From Legionella sp. W10-070 (GTDB lineage Bacteria > Pseudomonadota > Gammaproteobacteria > Legionellales > Legionellaceae): a DNA stretch of 64,000 nucleotides. Of this stretch, positions 18,174-27,893 are shown piece after piece. The position numbers were made by a program, and so were the translations under genes. Location of the stretch: NCBI RefSeq assembly GCF_900640175.1, contig NZ_CAAAJC010000002.1:1-64000 (forward strand), read 5' to 3'. Numbering within the stretch: the first letter of the stretch is position 1; every line of letters begins with the position of its first letter. The notes beneath the pieces were generated by a model. It had not been told where the DNA came from. It saw only the letters and a list, made by a program, of their open reading frames with translations, and ran no database searches.

Positions 18174-19304
18174 TCAAAATTTCATGTCTTCAAAGAATTT
18201 TTTTACTCCATCAAACCAGGAGCTTGAACGTGGCGAATGCGTGTTCTTACTGCTGTCTAACGACTCTTGCAATTTCACCAGTAAATCTTTTTGCTCACGG
18301 GATAAATTGACTGGCGTTTCTACTATCACTCTACAGAGCAAATCCCCCGTACCATGCCCCCGAACTGACTTCATTCCCTTACCACGTAAGCGGAATGTTT
18401 TTCCCGTTTGGGTTTCCCCCGGAATTTTTAAAGTCACAGGGCCTTCCAGGGTAGGTACTTCTATCGTTCCGCCAACAGCAGCAGTGACAAAACTTATCGG
18501 CACTTCGCAATAAAGATCATTTTCCTGACGTTCAAAGATAGTATGCTTCTTGATGTTGACCTGGACATAGAGATCACCAGAAGGGCCACCATAGATACCA
18601 GCTTCTCCTTCACCGCTTAAACGAACCCTGTCACCATTGTCTACGCCCGCAGGAATTTTAACGGTTAATTTCTTACTCTCTCTGACTCTTCCCTGTCCAT
18701 GACAACTATTACAGGGATCGGTGATTACCTTCCCTTCACCGTGGCAGCTTGGACACGTTTGCTGAATAGAGAAAAAACCTTGTTGAATGCGGACCTGACC
18801 AATACCATTGCAGGTTTCGCAATTTTTAGGTGTCGACCCTTTTTTAGCACCTGAGCCATTACAAGTCTCACAAGCAACATGCCTTGGTACTGTAATTTCA
18901 ATTTGTTTGCCAAGTGCGGCTTCTTCCAAAGTAAGCTGGACATTAAATTGAAGATCCGAACCACGCTGGGCACGTGATTGTCTTCCCTGCCGACCACCAG
19001 AAAAGATGTTTTCAAATATATCTTCAAAAACATCGCCAAAACCACTAAAACCGCCCCCCTGGCCGCCGCCCATCGAAGGATCAATACCGGCATGGCCAAA
19101 GCGATCATAGGCTGCCCGTTTCTGGGGATCAGAAAGAACAGCATAAGCTTTCTGAATTTCTTTAAATTTTTCTTCTGCAGCTTTATCGTTAGAGTTACGA
19201 TCGGGATGATATTTCATCGCCAATTTTCGATAGGCTCTCTTTATTTCGGCCTCTTCAGCATTGCGGTTTATACCGAGAAGCTCATAGTAATCCTGCTGTT
19301 CCAT
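18174..19304 (-). CDS. dnaJ: Chaperone protein DnaJ
   Basis: Hsp40 co-chaperone that stimulates the DnaK ATPase and delivers substrates. The 376-residue product has the J domain with HPD at 33-35, a Gly/Phe-rich linker (about 75-110), four CxxCxGxG zinc-finger repeats (about 140-205) and the C-terminal substrate-binding domains. It is downstream of dnaK on the same strand, but the 413-base gap (19305-19717) contains a palindromic repeat. No clear sigma-32 promoter was seen directly before it. Confidence 0.97.
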   Translation of the reverse strand: MEQQDYYELLGINRNAEEAEIKRAYRKLAMKYHPDRNSNDKAAEEKFKEIQKAYAVLSDPQKRAAYDRFGHAGIDPSMGGGQGGGFSGFGDVFEDIFENIFSGGRQGRQSRAQRGSDLQFNVQLTLEEAALGKQIEITVPRHVACETCNGSGAKKGSTPKNCETCNGIGQVRIQQGFFSIQQTCPSCHGEGKVITDPCNSCHGQGRVRESKKLTVKIPAGVDNGDRVRLSGEGEAGIYGGPSGDLYVQVNIKKHTIFERQENDLYCEVPISFVTAAVGGTIEVPTLEGPVTLKIPGETQTGKTFRLRGKGMKSVRGHGTGDLLCRVIVETPVNLSREQKDLLVKLQESLDSSKNTHSPRSSSWFDGVKKFFEDMKF

Positions 19305-19548
19305 AACTCTAATACCAATAAAAATTAACTGTTTTGTATAAACTTAGTCCCCGATACCCATGGCGCTGTAGTCAGTACGACAGAAGCATAGAGCAGGAGA
19401 AAACGTTTTACCAAATTGACCTGACAAATGGTTAAGTAAATTATAACTCCCCAAGTGCTAAATAACCAAGGTTATTTGCTTCTTTTTTGCGCAAATAATT
19501 TTTAGCTTTCGCAAATTGAGAGCCATTTCACTAAATTCAGGAAGAATG

Positions 19549-19661
19549 CATACGATTAATTTTACCGTTTTCCTGGTACTGGATCCCGCAGTCTAGCCGC
19601 GGGATGCCAAGAATTATTGGGAATAAAACCCCAAATTAGAAAACCTGCTTTAATCGTACCT
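19549..19661. repeat. 113-bp palindromic element between dnaK and dnaJ
   Basis: The ends read GCATACGATTAA and, inverted, GGTACGATTAAA. The centre holds the hairpin ATCCCGC...GCGGGAT. Read on the minus strand, a block of about 30 bases starting GGTTTTCTAATTT matches, with a few changes, the element at 44613-44719. The rest of the 413-base dnaK-dnaJ gap holds nothing I recognise. The hairpin could affect read-through from dnaK to dnaJ. Confidence 0.7.
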
Positions 19662-19717
19662 CTAACAAATTCTCCCTGAAAAGTTACTAACCATTTACCT
19701 AACCTGCATGTTGCAGA

Positions 19718-21652
19718 TCACTTCTTGTCCTCGTCGCGAACTTCTTCAAATTCAGCATCAACAACACTTTCATCAGCCTTTGCTGTTTCTTCAGAGTTCT
19801 CTTCATGAGGTTTTTGCGTTTGACTTTCAGCAGTTTTCTTTGCATAGATGCGTTCTGCCATCTTACCAGATACATTACTTAAGACCTTGATTTTATCTTC
19901 AATAAGCGCCTTATCACTTCCCTTAATGGCTTCTTTTAATTCTGCAATTGCTGATTCTATGCTGTCTTTTTCTTCACTGGAAAGTTCACCTTCCAAATCT
20001 TTTATTGATTTTTCACTGCTATGGATAAGGCTATCTGCCTGATTACGAATATCAGCCATTTCTTTGAATTTCTTATCCTCTTCCGCATGGGACTTGGCAT
20101 CCTGAACCATTGCTTCCACTTCTTCATCGCTCAAACCGCTGGATGCTTTAATTACAATGGATTGAGCCTTGCCCGTTGCCTTGTCTTTAGCAGACACATT
20201 AAGGATACCATTGGCATCAATATCAAAAGTAACTTCAATTTGCGGCACGCCGCGTGGGGCTGGAGGTATATCAGTCAAATCAAAACGTCCCAGGGATTTG
20301 TTAGCGGAAGCCTGCTCACGCTCACCTTGCAGGACATGGACAGTAACGGCAGTCTGACTATCATCTGCGGTAGAAAATACCTGGTTTGCTTTCGTTGGAA
20401 TCGTGGTGTTTTTCTCAATCAGCTTGGTCATCACACCGCCGAGGGTTTCGATACCCAAAGACAATGGCGTAACATCCAGCAGTAAAATATCTTTCACTTC
20501 GCCAGACAATACGGCCGCCTGGATAGCAGCACCTACGGCAACTGCCTCATCAGGGTTTACATCCTTACGAGGTTCTTTACCAAAGAATTCCTGTACTGTC
20601 TTTTGCACCATGGGCATACGGGTTTGTCCACCCACCAGAATCACTTCATTAATTTGCGAAACATTTAAACCTGCATCTTTCAAGGCAATTTTGCAGGGTT
20701 CGATAGATCGCTGAACCAGGCTTTCAACCAAAGATTCCAGCTTCGCCCTGGTTAATTTTATATTTAGATGTTTTGGCCCTGAAGCATCAGCGGTAATATA
20801 AGGCAGATTAACGTCGGTTTGCTGAGCGGAGGACAGTTCAATTTTGGCTTTTTCAGCGGCCTCTTTCAAACGCTGTAACGCCAATGGATCATTATGTAAA
20901 TCAATACCGCTATCTTTTTTAAATTCAGCAGCAAGGTATTCAATTAATGCAAGATCAAAATCTTCACCGCCAAGGAACGTATCGCCATTGGTAGCCAATA
21001 CTTCAAACTGATGTTCACCATCTACTACTGCTATTTCAATAATTGAAATGTCGAAAGTACCGCCGCCAAGGTCATAGACAGCAATGATCGAATCACCACG
21101 CTTTTTATCCATACCATAGGCCAGCGCCGCAGCAGTAGGTTCATTAATGATACGTTTGACTTCAAGACCAGCAATACGGCCGGCATCCTTTGTAGCCTGA
21201 CGTTGCGAATCGTTGAAATAGGCAGGAACAGTAATCACTGCTTCCTTAACTTCCTCTCCCAGGTAGTCTTCAGCTGTTTTTTTCATTTTACGCAAGACTT
21301 CAGCTGAAATTTGCGGCGGCGCTTTATCCTGACCTTTCACGCTTACCCAGGCGTCACCATTCGTTGCCTTAATAATCTTATAAGGCACCATTTTAATATC
21401 TTTTTGCACTACAGGGTCATCATAACGACGGCCGATTAACCGTTTGACTGCAAAAAGCGTGTTATCAGGATTGGTAACTGCCTGACGCTTGGCAGATTGT
21501 CCCACTAAAATTTCATTATCATCGGTAAAGGCGACAATTGAAGGGGTAGTACGATGGCCTTCACTGTTTTCTATTACCCGAGGCTTATCGCCTTCCATTA
21601 CCGCAACACAGGAATTCGTTGTACCTAAATCGATTCCGATTATTTTTGCCAT
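19718..21652 (-). CDS. dnaK: Chaperone protein DnaK (Hsp70)
   Basis: ATP-dependent Hsp70 chaperone that folds and protects proteins with DnaJ and GrpE. The N-terminal ATPase domain carries [21 protein letters not shown] and the VGGQTRMP motif. The substrate domain and helical lid follow, with a C-terminal acidic tail ending in [11 protein letters not shown], the EEV-type end of bacterial DnaK. I start at the ATG at 21652 (MAKIIGID, 644 residues) because TTGGAGC forms the ribosome-binding site. The in-frame TTG 15 bases earlier lies inside that site. A sigma-32-type promoter lies directly upstream. Confidence 0.97.
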   Translation of the reverse strand: MAKIIGIDLGTTNSCVAVMEGDKPRVIENSEGHRTTPSIVAFTDDNEILVGQSAKRQAVTNPDNTLFAVKRLIGRRYDDPVVQKDIKMVPYKIIKATNGDAWVSVKGQDKAPPQISAEVLRKMKKTAEDYLGEEVKEAVITVPAYFNDSQRQATKDAGRIAGLEVKRIINEPTAAALAYGMDKKRGDSIIAVYDLGGGTFDISIIEIAVVDGEHQFEVLATNGDTFLGGEDFDLALIEYLAAEFKKDSGIDLHNDPLALQRLKEAAEKAKIELSSAQQTDVNLPYITADASGPKHLNIKLTRAKLESLVESLVQRSIEPCKIALKDAGLNVSQINEVILVGGQTRMPMVQKTVQEFFGKEPRKDVNPDEAVAVGAAIQAAVLSGEVKDILLLDVTPLSLGIETLGGVMTKLIEKNTTIPTKANQVFSTADDSQTAVTVHVLQGEREQASANKSLGRFDLTDIPPAPRGVPQIEVTFDIDANGILNVSAKDKATGKAQSIVIKASSGLSDEEVEAMVQDAKSHAEEDKKFKEMADIRNQADSLIHSSEKSIKDLEGELSSEEKDSIESAIAELKEAIKGSDKALIEDKIKVLSNVSGKMAERIYAKKTAESQTQKPHEENSEETAKADESVVDAEFEEVRDEDKK

Positions 21653-21696
21653 TTGTTTTTGCTCCAATAATTAGTTTTCAGTATGCAATGTCACTC

Positions 21697-21735
21697 ATAT
21701 GGGGATGAAGCTTGAAAATTTCAAGCTTCATCCCC
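21697..21735 (-). promoter_or_regulatory. Sigma-32 promoter of dnaK inside a 17-bp perfect inverted repeat
   Basis: On the minus strand CTTGAAA (21725-21719), a 14-base spacer and CCCCATAT (21704-21697) match the heat-shock sigma-32 consensus almost exactly. The same bases lie in a perfect 17-bp inverted repeat with a one-base centre (21701-21735, GGGGATGAAGCTTGAAA and its complement). This repeat starts 11 bases after the grpE stop. It could therefore be both a hairpin at the end of grpE mRNA and a separate dnaK promoter. The predicted leader to the dnaK ATG is about 40 bases. Confidence 0.8.
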
Positions 21736-21746
21736 GATTAATATAA

Positions 21747-22373
21747 TCAGGACTTTTCATTAACAGGTTTTGCCTTTGCTACTACGACACGGGCAGGCCG
21801 TATTATTCTGTCATGCAATTTATAGCCTTTCTGAAAGACTGCCAGAACCGTGTTGGCTGCTTCCTGCGTAGACTCTTGCATTGACATTGCCTCATGCTCC
21901 TGAGGGTTAAACACCTCACCTTGAGGATTTAACTGTTTCACGCCATGTTTTTCCAGGGCATCAAGGAACAATTTCATTGTTAATTGCAATCCCTCATGCA
22001 TACCGCTTTGGCAATCTTTTTCAGAGAGTTGTAGAGCCTGTTCCAGGCTATCAATCACTGGTAAGAAAGAATCAAGTACTTTCTCTGTGCCGTAACGATG
22101 GGCGTTAGTCACTTCCCGCTCTGCGCGACGTCGGACATTATCCAGTTCTGCCGTGGCTCGAACTGCCTTCTCCCAGTTTTCATGGGCTTTCTGTTCTGCC
22201 TGGGTAAGCTGTTCTTCAAGGGCAGCATAGCTTGGATGCTCCAAAGCGCCCTCGACAAACTTTTCTTCTTGGCTGAAGGCTTCGGTTTTTTCATAGCCCT
22301 CATCAAAAGATTCATCCTCTATTTCGCTCTCTTCCTTGATTTTTTTCCAGTTTCTTTTGTTATCGTCGCTCAT
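21747..22373 (-). CDS. grpE: Nucleotide exchange factor GrpE
   Basis: Co-chaperone that releases ADP from DnaK. The 208-residue product has an acidic, disordered N-terminus, a long coiled-coil helix (about 50-130) with the family segment NVRRRAEREV near residue 92, and a C-terminal beta-wing domain (LHDRIIRPARVVVAK). I start at ATG 22373 (MSDDNK) with GGGAGTAGG upstream rather than the in-frame TTG 18 bases earlier, which contains that site. It is the first gene of the heat-shock series and sits behind its own sigma-32-type promoter. Confidence 0.95.
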   Translation of the reverse strand: MSDDNKRNWKKIKEESEIEDESFDEGYEKTEAFSQEEKFVEGALEHPSYAALEEQLTQAEQKAHENWEKAVRATAELDNVRRRAEREVTNAHRYGTEKVLDSFLPVIDSLEQALQLSEKDCQSGMHEGLQLTMKLFLDALEKHGVKQLNPQGEVFNPQEHEAMSMQESTQEAANTVLAVFQKGYKLHDRIIRPARVVVAKAKPVNEKS

Positions 22374-22405
22374 GTACCTACTCCCAAACAAGTTAGTCGC
22401 ATTAA

Positions 22406-22432
22406 ATTGGGGGCTATTCGTGAAATTTCAAG
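22406..22432 (-). promoter_or_regulatory. Sigma-32 promoter of grpE
   Basis: On the minus strand CTTGAAA (22432-22426) is followed after 13 bases by CCCCAAT (22412-22406), close to the heat-shock consensus CTTGAAA / CCCCATNT. The predicted transcript starts about 25 bases before the grpE ATG. The region is divergent with the DAHP synthase gene at 22545. Confidence 0.75.
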
Positions 22433-22544
22433 CCCGATTATTATGATGACAGCCAAAGGTTAGTTTATGAATAGAAACTATGACTTGCTAGAACTGTCCA
22501 TTCATCGCATACTCGGTATTATAGATAATCAAAAAGGTTTTTTT

Positions 22545-23885
22545 ATGCGTGAGTGGTCGCCGATTTCCTGGCAACAATATACCTACGAACAAGCAGCAAG
22601 TTATCCTGATGAAGCTCAATTGACCAAAGTTGTTGAACAATTAAGTCACTTGCCCCCTCTTGTCACCAGTGGAGAAATAAAAAATTTAAAGCAGGCTATT
22701 GCAAAAGCAGGCCGACGGGAAGCGTTTATCCTGCAGGGAGGCGACTGCGCCGAATCATTTAATGACTGCCGTTCGGATATAATCAGCAATAAACTCAAAA
22801 TTCTGCTACAAATGAGTCTTATCTTGCTACACGGCATGCACAAACCGATTATACGTGTGGGCCGCATCGCCGGGCAATACGCTAAACCCCGCTCATCGGA
22901 TTATGAAACAATTAATGGTATCACTCTGCCGAGTTATCGAGGCGATTTAGTCAATTCACAGCAATTTGAAGCCTCTTCCCGCATTCCTAATCCCAAGCTA
23001 ATGCTGCAAGGCTACAGTTGTGCTGCAATGACACTCAATTTTATCCGTGCCCTGCTGGATGGCGGCTTCGCTGACTTAAATCATCCTCACCGCTGGGATT
23101 TACGTTTCGTTGAACATTCTCCGCAGGCTGATGAATATAATGCCATTGTGCATTCACTTTCTGACTCACTGGCTTTTATTGAAGCAATTGATGGTCTTCG
23201 TGAGAGCAATATTAACAAGATTGATTTTTATACCTCTCATGAAGCACTCCACCTTCACTATGAGCAAGCCTTGACCCGACGACTGCATAATGGCCAATGG
23301 TATAATCTTTCGACCCACTTACCCTGGATTGGCATGCGGACTGCAAAACCCGATAGCGCACATCTTGAGTTTTTACGCGGCGTGCAAAATCCGATAGGCA
23401 TCAAAATAGGTCCCGGGGCGACAAGTGAATGGCTGACTGAAGTTATAAAAATAGTTAACCCTCAAAAGGAAGAAGGACGATTACTTTTAATTACCCGCCT
23501 GGGCGCAAAAGGTATCGACAAGTTGTTACCGCCACTTATTGAAACAGTGAAAGCGAGTAATTACCCGGTAACCTGGTCTTGTGATCCAATGCATGGCAAT
23601 ACAGAGACAACGGCCGATGGAATTAAAACAAGGCACTTTGACAACATTCTCTCTGAATTACAGCAGGCCGTGAAAATTCATCATGAAATGGGCAGCTATC
23701 TAGGCGGTGTACATTTTGAGCTGACCGGTGATAATGTAACTGAATGTATCGGCGGAGCTCGTGGTTTGAATCAAGAAGATCTTAAGCGTGCTTATCGTAG
23801 CCTGGTTGATCCTCGCTTAAATTATGAGCAATCGCTGGAAATGGCGATTCAACTGAGCAGGCAGTTTAAGTCTGGTCATTATTGA
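22545..23885 (+). CDS. Class II 3-deoxy-D-arabino-heptulosonate 7-phosphate synthase
   Basis: First enzyme of the shikimate pathway; this copy has the full class II length (446 residues) and is the likely housekeeping form. It shows GGDCAESF, VGRIAGQYAKPRS, GYSCAAM, YTSHEALHLHYEQALTR, KIGPGAT, CDPMHGNT, FELTGDNVTEC and VDPRLNYEQS, covering all four metal ligands. An in-frame ATG exists at 22467, but MREWSPISW is the normal N-terminus of the family and AAAAGG precedes 22545. The short paralogue at 7618-8808 shares all motifs but lacks the central insert. Confidence 0.92.
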   Translation: MREWSPISWQQYTYEQAASYPDEAQLTKVVEQLSHLPPLVTSGEIKNLKQAIAKAGRREAFILQGGDCAESFNDCRSDIISNKLKILLQMSLILLHGMHKPIIRVGRIAGQYAKPRSSDYETINGITLPSYRGDLVNSQQFEASSRIPNPKLMLQGYSCAAMTLNFIRALLDGGFADLNHPHRWDLRFVEHSPQADEYNAIVHSLSDSLAFIEAIDGLRESNINKIDFYTSHEALHLHYEQALTRRLHNGQWYNLSTHLPWIGMRTAKPDSAHLEFLRGVQNPIGIKIGPGATSEWLTEVIKIVNPQKEEGRLLLITRLGAKGIDKLLPPLIETVKASNYPVTWSCDPMHGNTETTADGIKTRHFDNILSELQQAVKIHHEMGSYLGGVHFELTGDNVTECIGGARGLNQEDLKRAYRSLVDPRLNYEQSLEMAIQLSRQFKSGHY

Positions 23886-23904
23886 TACGCTGCCACCTCT
23901 TTAT

Positions 23905-23923
23905 CTTCCGGTTTTTCCGGAAG
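23905..23923. terminator. Hairpin between convergent genes
   Basis: CTTCCGG-TTTTT-CCGGAAG forms a 7-bp GC-rich stem 20 bases after the DAHP synthase stop and 24 bases before the end of the convergent hydrolase gene. No strong T-tract follows on either strand, so termination is plausible but not assured. Confidence 0.45.
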
Positions 23924-23946
23924 TTACGGAGTAAATCATTAAACAG

Positions 23947-24921
23947 TCAAAACACCTGCTCTAAAAACTCAGGTATACGTTGCTCCAGCCAATAAACGGG
24001 TTTTCCAGGAAAGTTTCCGCTAATAAATCCAACATGCCCTCCTGCCTTACTCAGCTCCAGGGTAATACTGTCCGACAGCTCTTCTGCCTCAGGGATGATC
24101 TCAGGGGTCATAAAAGGGTCGTCAAGAGCATGAATAATTAAAGTCCGTGTCGTAATATCACGCAAATAATAGCGAGAACTTGATTCACGATAATAGGCAT
24201 GGACATTAGAGAAACCGTTTAAGGGAGCAGTAACAAATTCATCAAACGTCCAAAAGCACTGACACTTGTCAATCGCTTTTAACGCCTGGGGTAATTGATC
24301 AGGAAATTTCTGTTGCTTTCGTGCAAATACCGTCTTCAATTTACGCAACAAATAGCTTTGGTAAACACGGGAAAAACCCTGGCTAATTCGATCAGCCACC
24401 ACATTTAATTGAAAAGGCACACAAACAGCAACCGCAGCATCCATTAATGTCTGCCCTCCCTGCTCACCTAGCCATTTGAGCAGAACATTACCCCCCATCG
24501 AAACCCCAACTGCTGCTTTTTTAGTATAGGGTTCCCGTTGAGAAAGCAAGTGCAGGAAAGAATTAAGATCTGCCGTATCGCCAGAGTGGTAGGCGCGTAT
24601 TAAACGGTTTGGCTCTTGACTTGCCCCTCTGAAATGCATCAAAACAGCGCGCCAGCCTAAATGATTAAAGGCATGCATTAACCCTGCGACATAGGCAGAT
24701 TCCACACTTCCTCCTAAGCCATGGAGTAGTATGACCAGTGGGGTATCATTTTCCTGGCCATTGATGGCCCAGGCCAAATCGATAAAATCGCCGTCCGCCA
24801 ATTCAATCCGCTCCGTTACATCAACAGGGGCTTTAATGCGACGGGTTAATGTGGGGTAAATTGTTTGAATATGGGAATTTGGCAGCCACCAGGCTGGCCT
24901 GAAATCACTGCCCACTATCAT
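23947..24921 (-). CDS. YheT-like alpha/beta hydrolase
   Basis: A 324-residue cytoplasmic hydrolase of the YheT/ABHD family. The N-terminal FRPAWWLPNSHIQTIYPTL segment is characteristic. The nucleophile elbow reads GVSMGG (about residue 144), an Asp lies in HALDDPF and the catalytic His in GGHVGF. Substrates of bacterial members are not well defined; esterase activity is expected. It overlaps hemE by four bases (ATGA), so the two are translationally coupled. Confidence 0.85.
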   Translation of the reverse strand: MIVGSDFRPAWWLPNSHIQTIYPTLTRRIKAPVDVTERIELADGDFIDLAWAINGQENDTPLVILLHGLGGSVESAYVAGLMHAFNHLGWRAVLMHFRGASQEPNRLIRAYHSGDTADLNSFLHLLSQREPYTKKAAVGVSMGGNVLLKWLGEQGGQTLMDAAVAVCVPFQLNVVADRISQGFSRVYQSYLLRKLKTVFARKQQKFPDQLPQALKAIDKCQCFWTFDEFVTAPLNGFSNVHAYYRESSSRYYLRDITTRTLIIHALDDPFMTPEIIPEAEELSDSITLELSKAGGHVGFISGNFPGKPVYWLEQRIPEFLEQVF

Positions 24922-25985
24922 AATGAACCCTGATGGTAAGCAGGGCTAAACTCATGGACTGCATCAATCATCACAGTAACATGCTCAGGCGGGACATCAG
25001 GAGTAATGCCGTGGCCAAGATTAAACACATGGCCTGTCCCTTGCCCAAAAGAAGCCAGAACCTCTTTAACCTGATGACGAATACAATCAGGATTTGCAAG
25101 CAAAACAGAAGGGTCAAGATTGCCTTGCAGAGCGACTCTGTCCCCCACTTGCTGGCGAGCGCTGCCAAGATCAGTTGTCCAATCCAGACCAAGAGCCTCA
25201 CAACCTGCATCAGCCATGAACTGCAGCCATTGCCCCCCTCCCTTGGTAAAAAGGATAATGGGAATGTGGGGATGTTTACGCTTCAGTTGCGCGATGATTT
25301 CTGACATATAACGAAGCGAAAATGCTTGATAATTTGCTGAAGTCAAAACCCCTCCCCAAGTATCAAATAACATCAATGCATTAACACCTGCCCGCACTTG
25401 TTCATCAAGATAGGCACTGACTGCCTGGGTCAATTTCGCTAATAATAAATGAACCGCGGCAGGCTCATTATAAAGTAGACGCAACATCGTTTTAAAATCA
25501 CGGCTGCTTTTACCTTCCACCATATAACAAGCCAATGTCCACGGACTTCCAGAAAAACCAATCAACGGCAGGTCTGCAGGCATCTCCCGACGAATCAGAC
25601 TTGCCGCCTCCATAACATAAGCCAGTTGCTCTGCTGGTTCAGGAACCCTTAATGCCTCAATCGCAGCAAGTGTTTGCACAGGCTGGTGAAAAGCAGGACC
25701 CTCTCCCTCTGTGAAATATAACCCAAGCCCCATCGCATCCGGAATAGTCAGGATATCAGAGAACAGGATAGCAGCATCCAATGAAAAACGAGTCAGTGGT
25801 TGCAGGGTTACCTCACAAGCTAATTCAGGGTTCTTACATAAGTTTAGAAAATCTCCAGCCTTTTTTCGAACGGCTTGATACTCAGGCAAATAACGCCCTG
25901 CCTGACGCATAATCCATACAGGAGTCCGCGGTATGGGTTTTCGCATTAGGGCACGAATAAACAGCGACTGGGTAAAATCGTTCAT
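24918..25985 (-). CDS. hemE: Uroporphyrinogen decarboxylase
   Basis: Decarboxylates the four acetate side chains of uroporphyrinogen III to give coproporphyrinogen III in heme synthesis. The 355-residue product carries the N-terminal signature PVWIMRQAGRYLPEY (about residues 21-35) with the substrate-binding arginines. It also has the second signature region GFSGSPWTLACYMVEG (about 143) and the C-terminal NLGHGITPDVPPEHV. It starts a two-gene unit with the hydrolase at 23947-24921. Confidence 0.96.
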   Translation of the reverse strand: MNDFTQSLFIRALMRKPIPRTPVWIMRQAGRYLPEYQAVRKKAGDFLNLCKNPELACEVTLQPLTRFSLDAAILFSDILTIPDAMGLGLYFTEGEGPAFHQPVQTLAAIEALRVPEPAEQLAYVMEAASLIRREMPADLPLIGFSGSPWTLACYMVEGKSSRDFKTMLRLLYNEPAAVHLLLAKLTQAVSAYLDEQVRAGVNALMLFDTWGGVLTSANYQAFSLRYMSEIIAQLKRKHPHIPIILFTKGGGQWLQFMADAGCEALGLDWTTDLGSARQQVGDRVALQGNLDPSVLLANPDCIRHQVKEVLASFGQGTGHVFNLGHGITPDVPPEHVTVMIDAVHEFSPAYHQGSL

Positions 25986-26266
25986 AATTATCCTAAAATT
26001 TCAGACAAAATTAAATTTTAACCCACATTCACCAGCAGAACATCTTAAATAGATGGAATCAGGGTAAAATCATACTTTGATGTGCAGCAATCGGTTAACG
26101 TAAATTCAGTATAACTGAAAATGTTGGAATGGAAGCACATGAGATAATTGAGTCCTTGGTAATCTCTTTTTGATAAATTTAAATATAAATTGTCTTTACC
26201 AGACCAGCAAGGCATGTAAAACTCACGCCACAAATCAATCTGAATGAATAAAAATAAGGCGCAAGC

Positions 26267-27205
26267 ATGCAGCCGACGTTCGAGCGTTTTAATGAATTAC
26301 CCAAAGAACTTAAAATTGAAACCGCCCACAATTTATCAGTGCCTGATTTAGTTAGCCTTTCCCTGACCTCAAAATCTCATTTGACTTTGTTTAAACCTAT
26401 AGCTGATGTTCTGATTGTTGTTCGTAAATTATTGCCTCATGTGGTACAGGGGAAACATGAGGCGGTTCAAGCGATATTAAAAAAGGATATCAGTTTAATT
26501 TTTAAAAGGGGCGTTGTTACCGATTGCTCTGGACGGACATTTGAGAGCATCAGTGCGTTTGAATACGCACTCTGGGCTATTGATAAACATATGTGGGCAG
26601 CAATGATTGCGTGCATCCCTGAGAATGAAGAAGGGAGAGAGATAGTCGCACAATTGATGGCTCAATATAACAAGCTCAATAAAGATGGAGTGACCTATAG
26701 GATTCATGGGAAAGCAATTACTGAAAAGCATTTTGATTTCGAAAATACCATTATCAAAGAGCTACAAACGCAAGTAGACTCCATAAGAGCGACAGAAGAT
26801 AAGAATTGGGATGCCATTCATAAGCAGTGGCGAGAAGGTGTTGGTGGCGCACAAAAAAAGCTGCCTATGCATGTTGTTGATGAGTACTGCTCTGAGGAAC
26901 CTTTTTATCCTGTGCCTCAATTTACCTCACAACCAACGTCGTTGAAACAATTCTATAACTGGACTACTGAGAAGGACGAAGCCTGGTTTGACGTTGATTC
27001 TAAGTTAGGTTCTGAGTTTGCTATCTATAAAGGGCGAGGGCTGGTGACTCCCCGTCCCAATGGGCTGGGGCTTTGCGTGGCCGATTTAGATGCCATGAAA
27101 GCATTATATGAAGTAAGAACAAAGGATTTTATCGATCTCGAATCGCAACTTGAAAAAGGGGCTAGTTTGGACAACTATCCCCAAGTTGTTATGATAACGA
27201 GTTAA
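26267..27205 (+). CDS. F-box domain protein, candidate secreted effector
   Basis: A 312-residue soluble protein. Residues about 4-46 fit an F-box: FNELPKELKIETAHNLSVPD followed by LVSLSLTSKSHLTLFKP, the eukaryotic motif that binds Skp1 in SCF ubiquitin ligases. A middle region (about 55-110) reads LLPHVVQGKHEAVQAILKKD and then SGRTFESISAFEYALWAIDK, an ankyrin-like helical pattern I recall from other Legionella effectors. There is no signal peptide. In Legionella, F-box proteins are delivered through Dot/Icm and recruit host ubiquitin ligases; that role here is inferred. AAGGCG precedes the ATG by about five bases. The gene is a single transcription unit between housekeeping genes. Confidence 0.75.
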   Translation: MQPTFERFNELPKELKIETAHNLSVPDLVSLSLTSKSHLTLFKPIADVLIVVRKLLPHVVQGKHEAVQAILKKDISLIFKRGVVTDCSGRTFESISAFEYALWAIDKHMWAAMIACIPENEEGREIVAQLMAQYNKLNKDGVTYRIHGKAITEKHFDFENTIIKELQTQVDSIRATEDKNWDAIHKQWREGVGGAQKKLPMHVVDEYCSEEPFYPVPQFTSQPTSLKQFYNWTTEKDEAWFDVDSKLGSEFAIYKGRGLVTPRPNGLGLCVADLDAMKALYEVRTKDFIDLESQLEKGASLDNYPQVVMITS

Positions 27206-27520
27206 AGGCATATTAATACTCACAGACTTCCCCAATTTGCAGTCAAAATGTGTCACATAATAGGAAAAGCCAGCGACCAACAGTGCCGTTACTGCCACAA
27301 CTATGGTTGAAAGCGCAATTCCTTCTTTTACTATAGGCTTAATGGTTCAGGTTTTAAATATAGGATTATGAAATCATAAACAATTATAAATAACAATGAG
27401 AGCTTCACCTTGATACGGGAACACCAAGCAGAGCATTTAAGTCCTGACCTTATCGCCAATAGCTATTGCCCTTAAAAGAATCGATTGCTATCCTAGCCGC
27501 ATTTTGCCATTGAGAGAATA
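27206..27520. other. Intergenic gap with a possible membrane-protein remnant
   Basis: The 315-base gap before folB holds no complete gene. On the minus strand, around 27250-27325, a frame encodes a hydrophobic helix (STIVVAVTALLVAGFSYYV) followed by THFDCKLG. It has no good start and runs into the F-box gene. It might be a gene fragment or chance. Confidence 0.25.
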
Positions 27521-27859
27521 ATGGATACGCTTCAGATAACAGGTCTAAGCATACAGACGCATATTGGAGTTCATGCTTGGGAACAAAAAATTTTGCAGCC
27601 ACTATTAATTGACATTACCATTCCTGGTGACTTTAGCGCCTGTCAGGATGACATCGCCAACACCATTGACTATGACAAGCTGTGTCAGCAGGTAACTGCT
27701 TATGTGGAAGTAAATTCTTTCCGCCTGATTGAAACAGTAGCAGAACAATTGGCTCAGTTAATCAAAAGTGCTTTCAATGTACAGCAAATAACCATTTCAG
27801 TCAGTAAGCCCCATGCGATAAAAAATGCAGCTAACATCCGTGTTACCATAACACGCTGA
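27521..27859 (+). CDS. folB: Dihydroneopterin aldolase
   Basis: Folate synthesis enzyme converting dihydroneopterin to 6-hydroxymethyl-dihydropterin and glycolaldehyde. The 112-residue product has the tunnelling-fold pattern: IGVHAWEQKILQPLLIDI near residues 15-32, the TIDYDKLCQ segment near 47, the catalytic-region VNSFRLIETVAEQLA near 63 and VSKPHAIKNAANIRVTI at the end, with the conserved lysine in SKP. The product is a cytoplasmic octamer in the family. A GAGAG site precedes the ATG. Confidence 0.92.
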   Translation: MDTLQITGLSIQTHIGVHAWEQKILQPLLIDITIPGDFSACQDDIANTIDYDKLCQQVTAYVEVNSFRLIETVAEQLAQLIKSAFNVQQITISVSKPHAIKNAANIRVTITR

Positions 27860-27893
27860 CGATTAAAGGCATTATGCTTATCGGTATCAATGC

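Noticed and set aside
21701-21735. CIRCE element (HrcA operator)
   Set aside because: CIRCE has 9-bp arms TTAGCACTC and GAGTGCTAA with a 9-base spacer. This palindrome has a different sequence and almost no loop, and it contains sigma-32 promoter boxes instead.
26045-26233. Minus-strand frame of 62 codons
   Set aside because: No ribosome-binding site, unusual composition rich in Cys and Tyr, and it sits in the hemE upstream gap without conserved motifs.
27104-27298. Minus-strand gene with a membrane helix
   Set aside because: It overlaps the 3' end of the F-box gene, has no proper start or ribosome-binding site, and only a single hydrophobic stretch. Kept only as a note on the gap.
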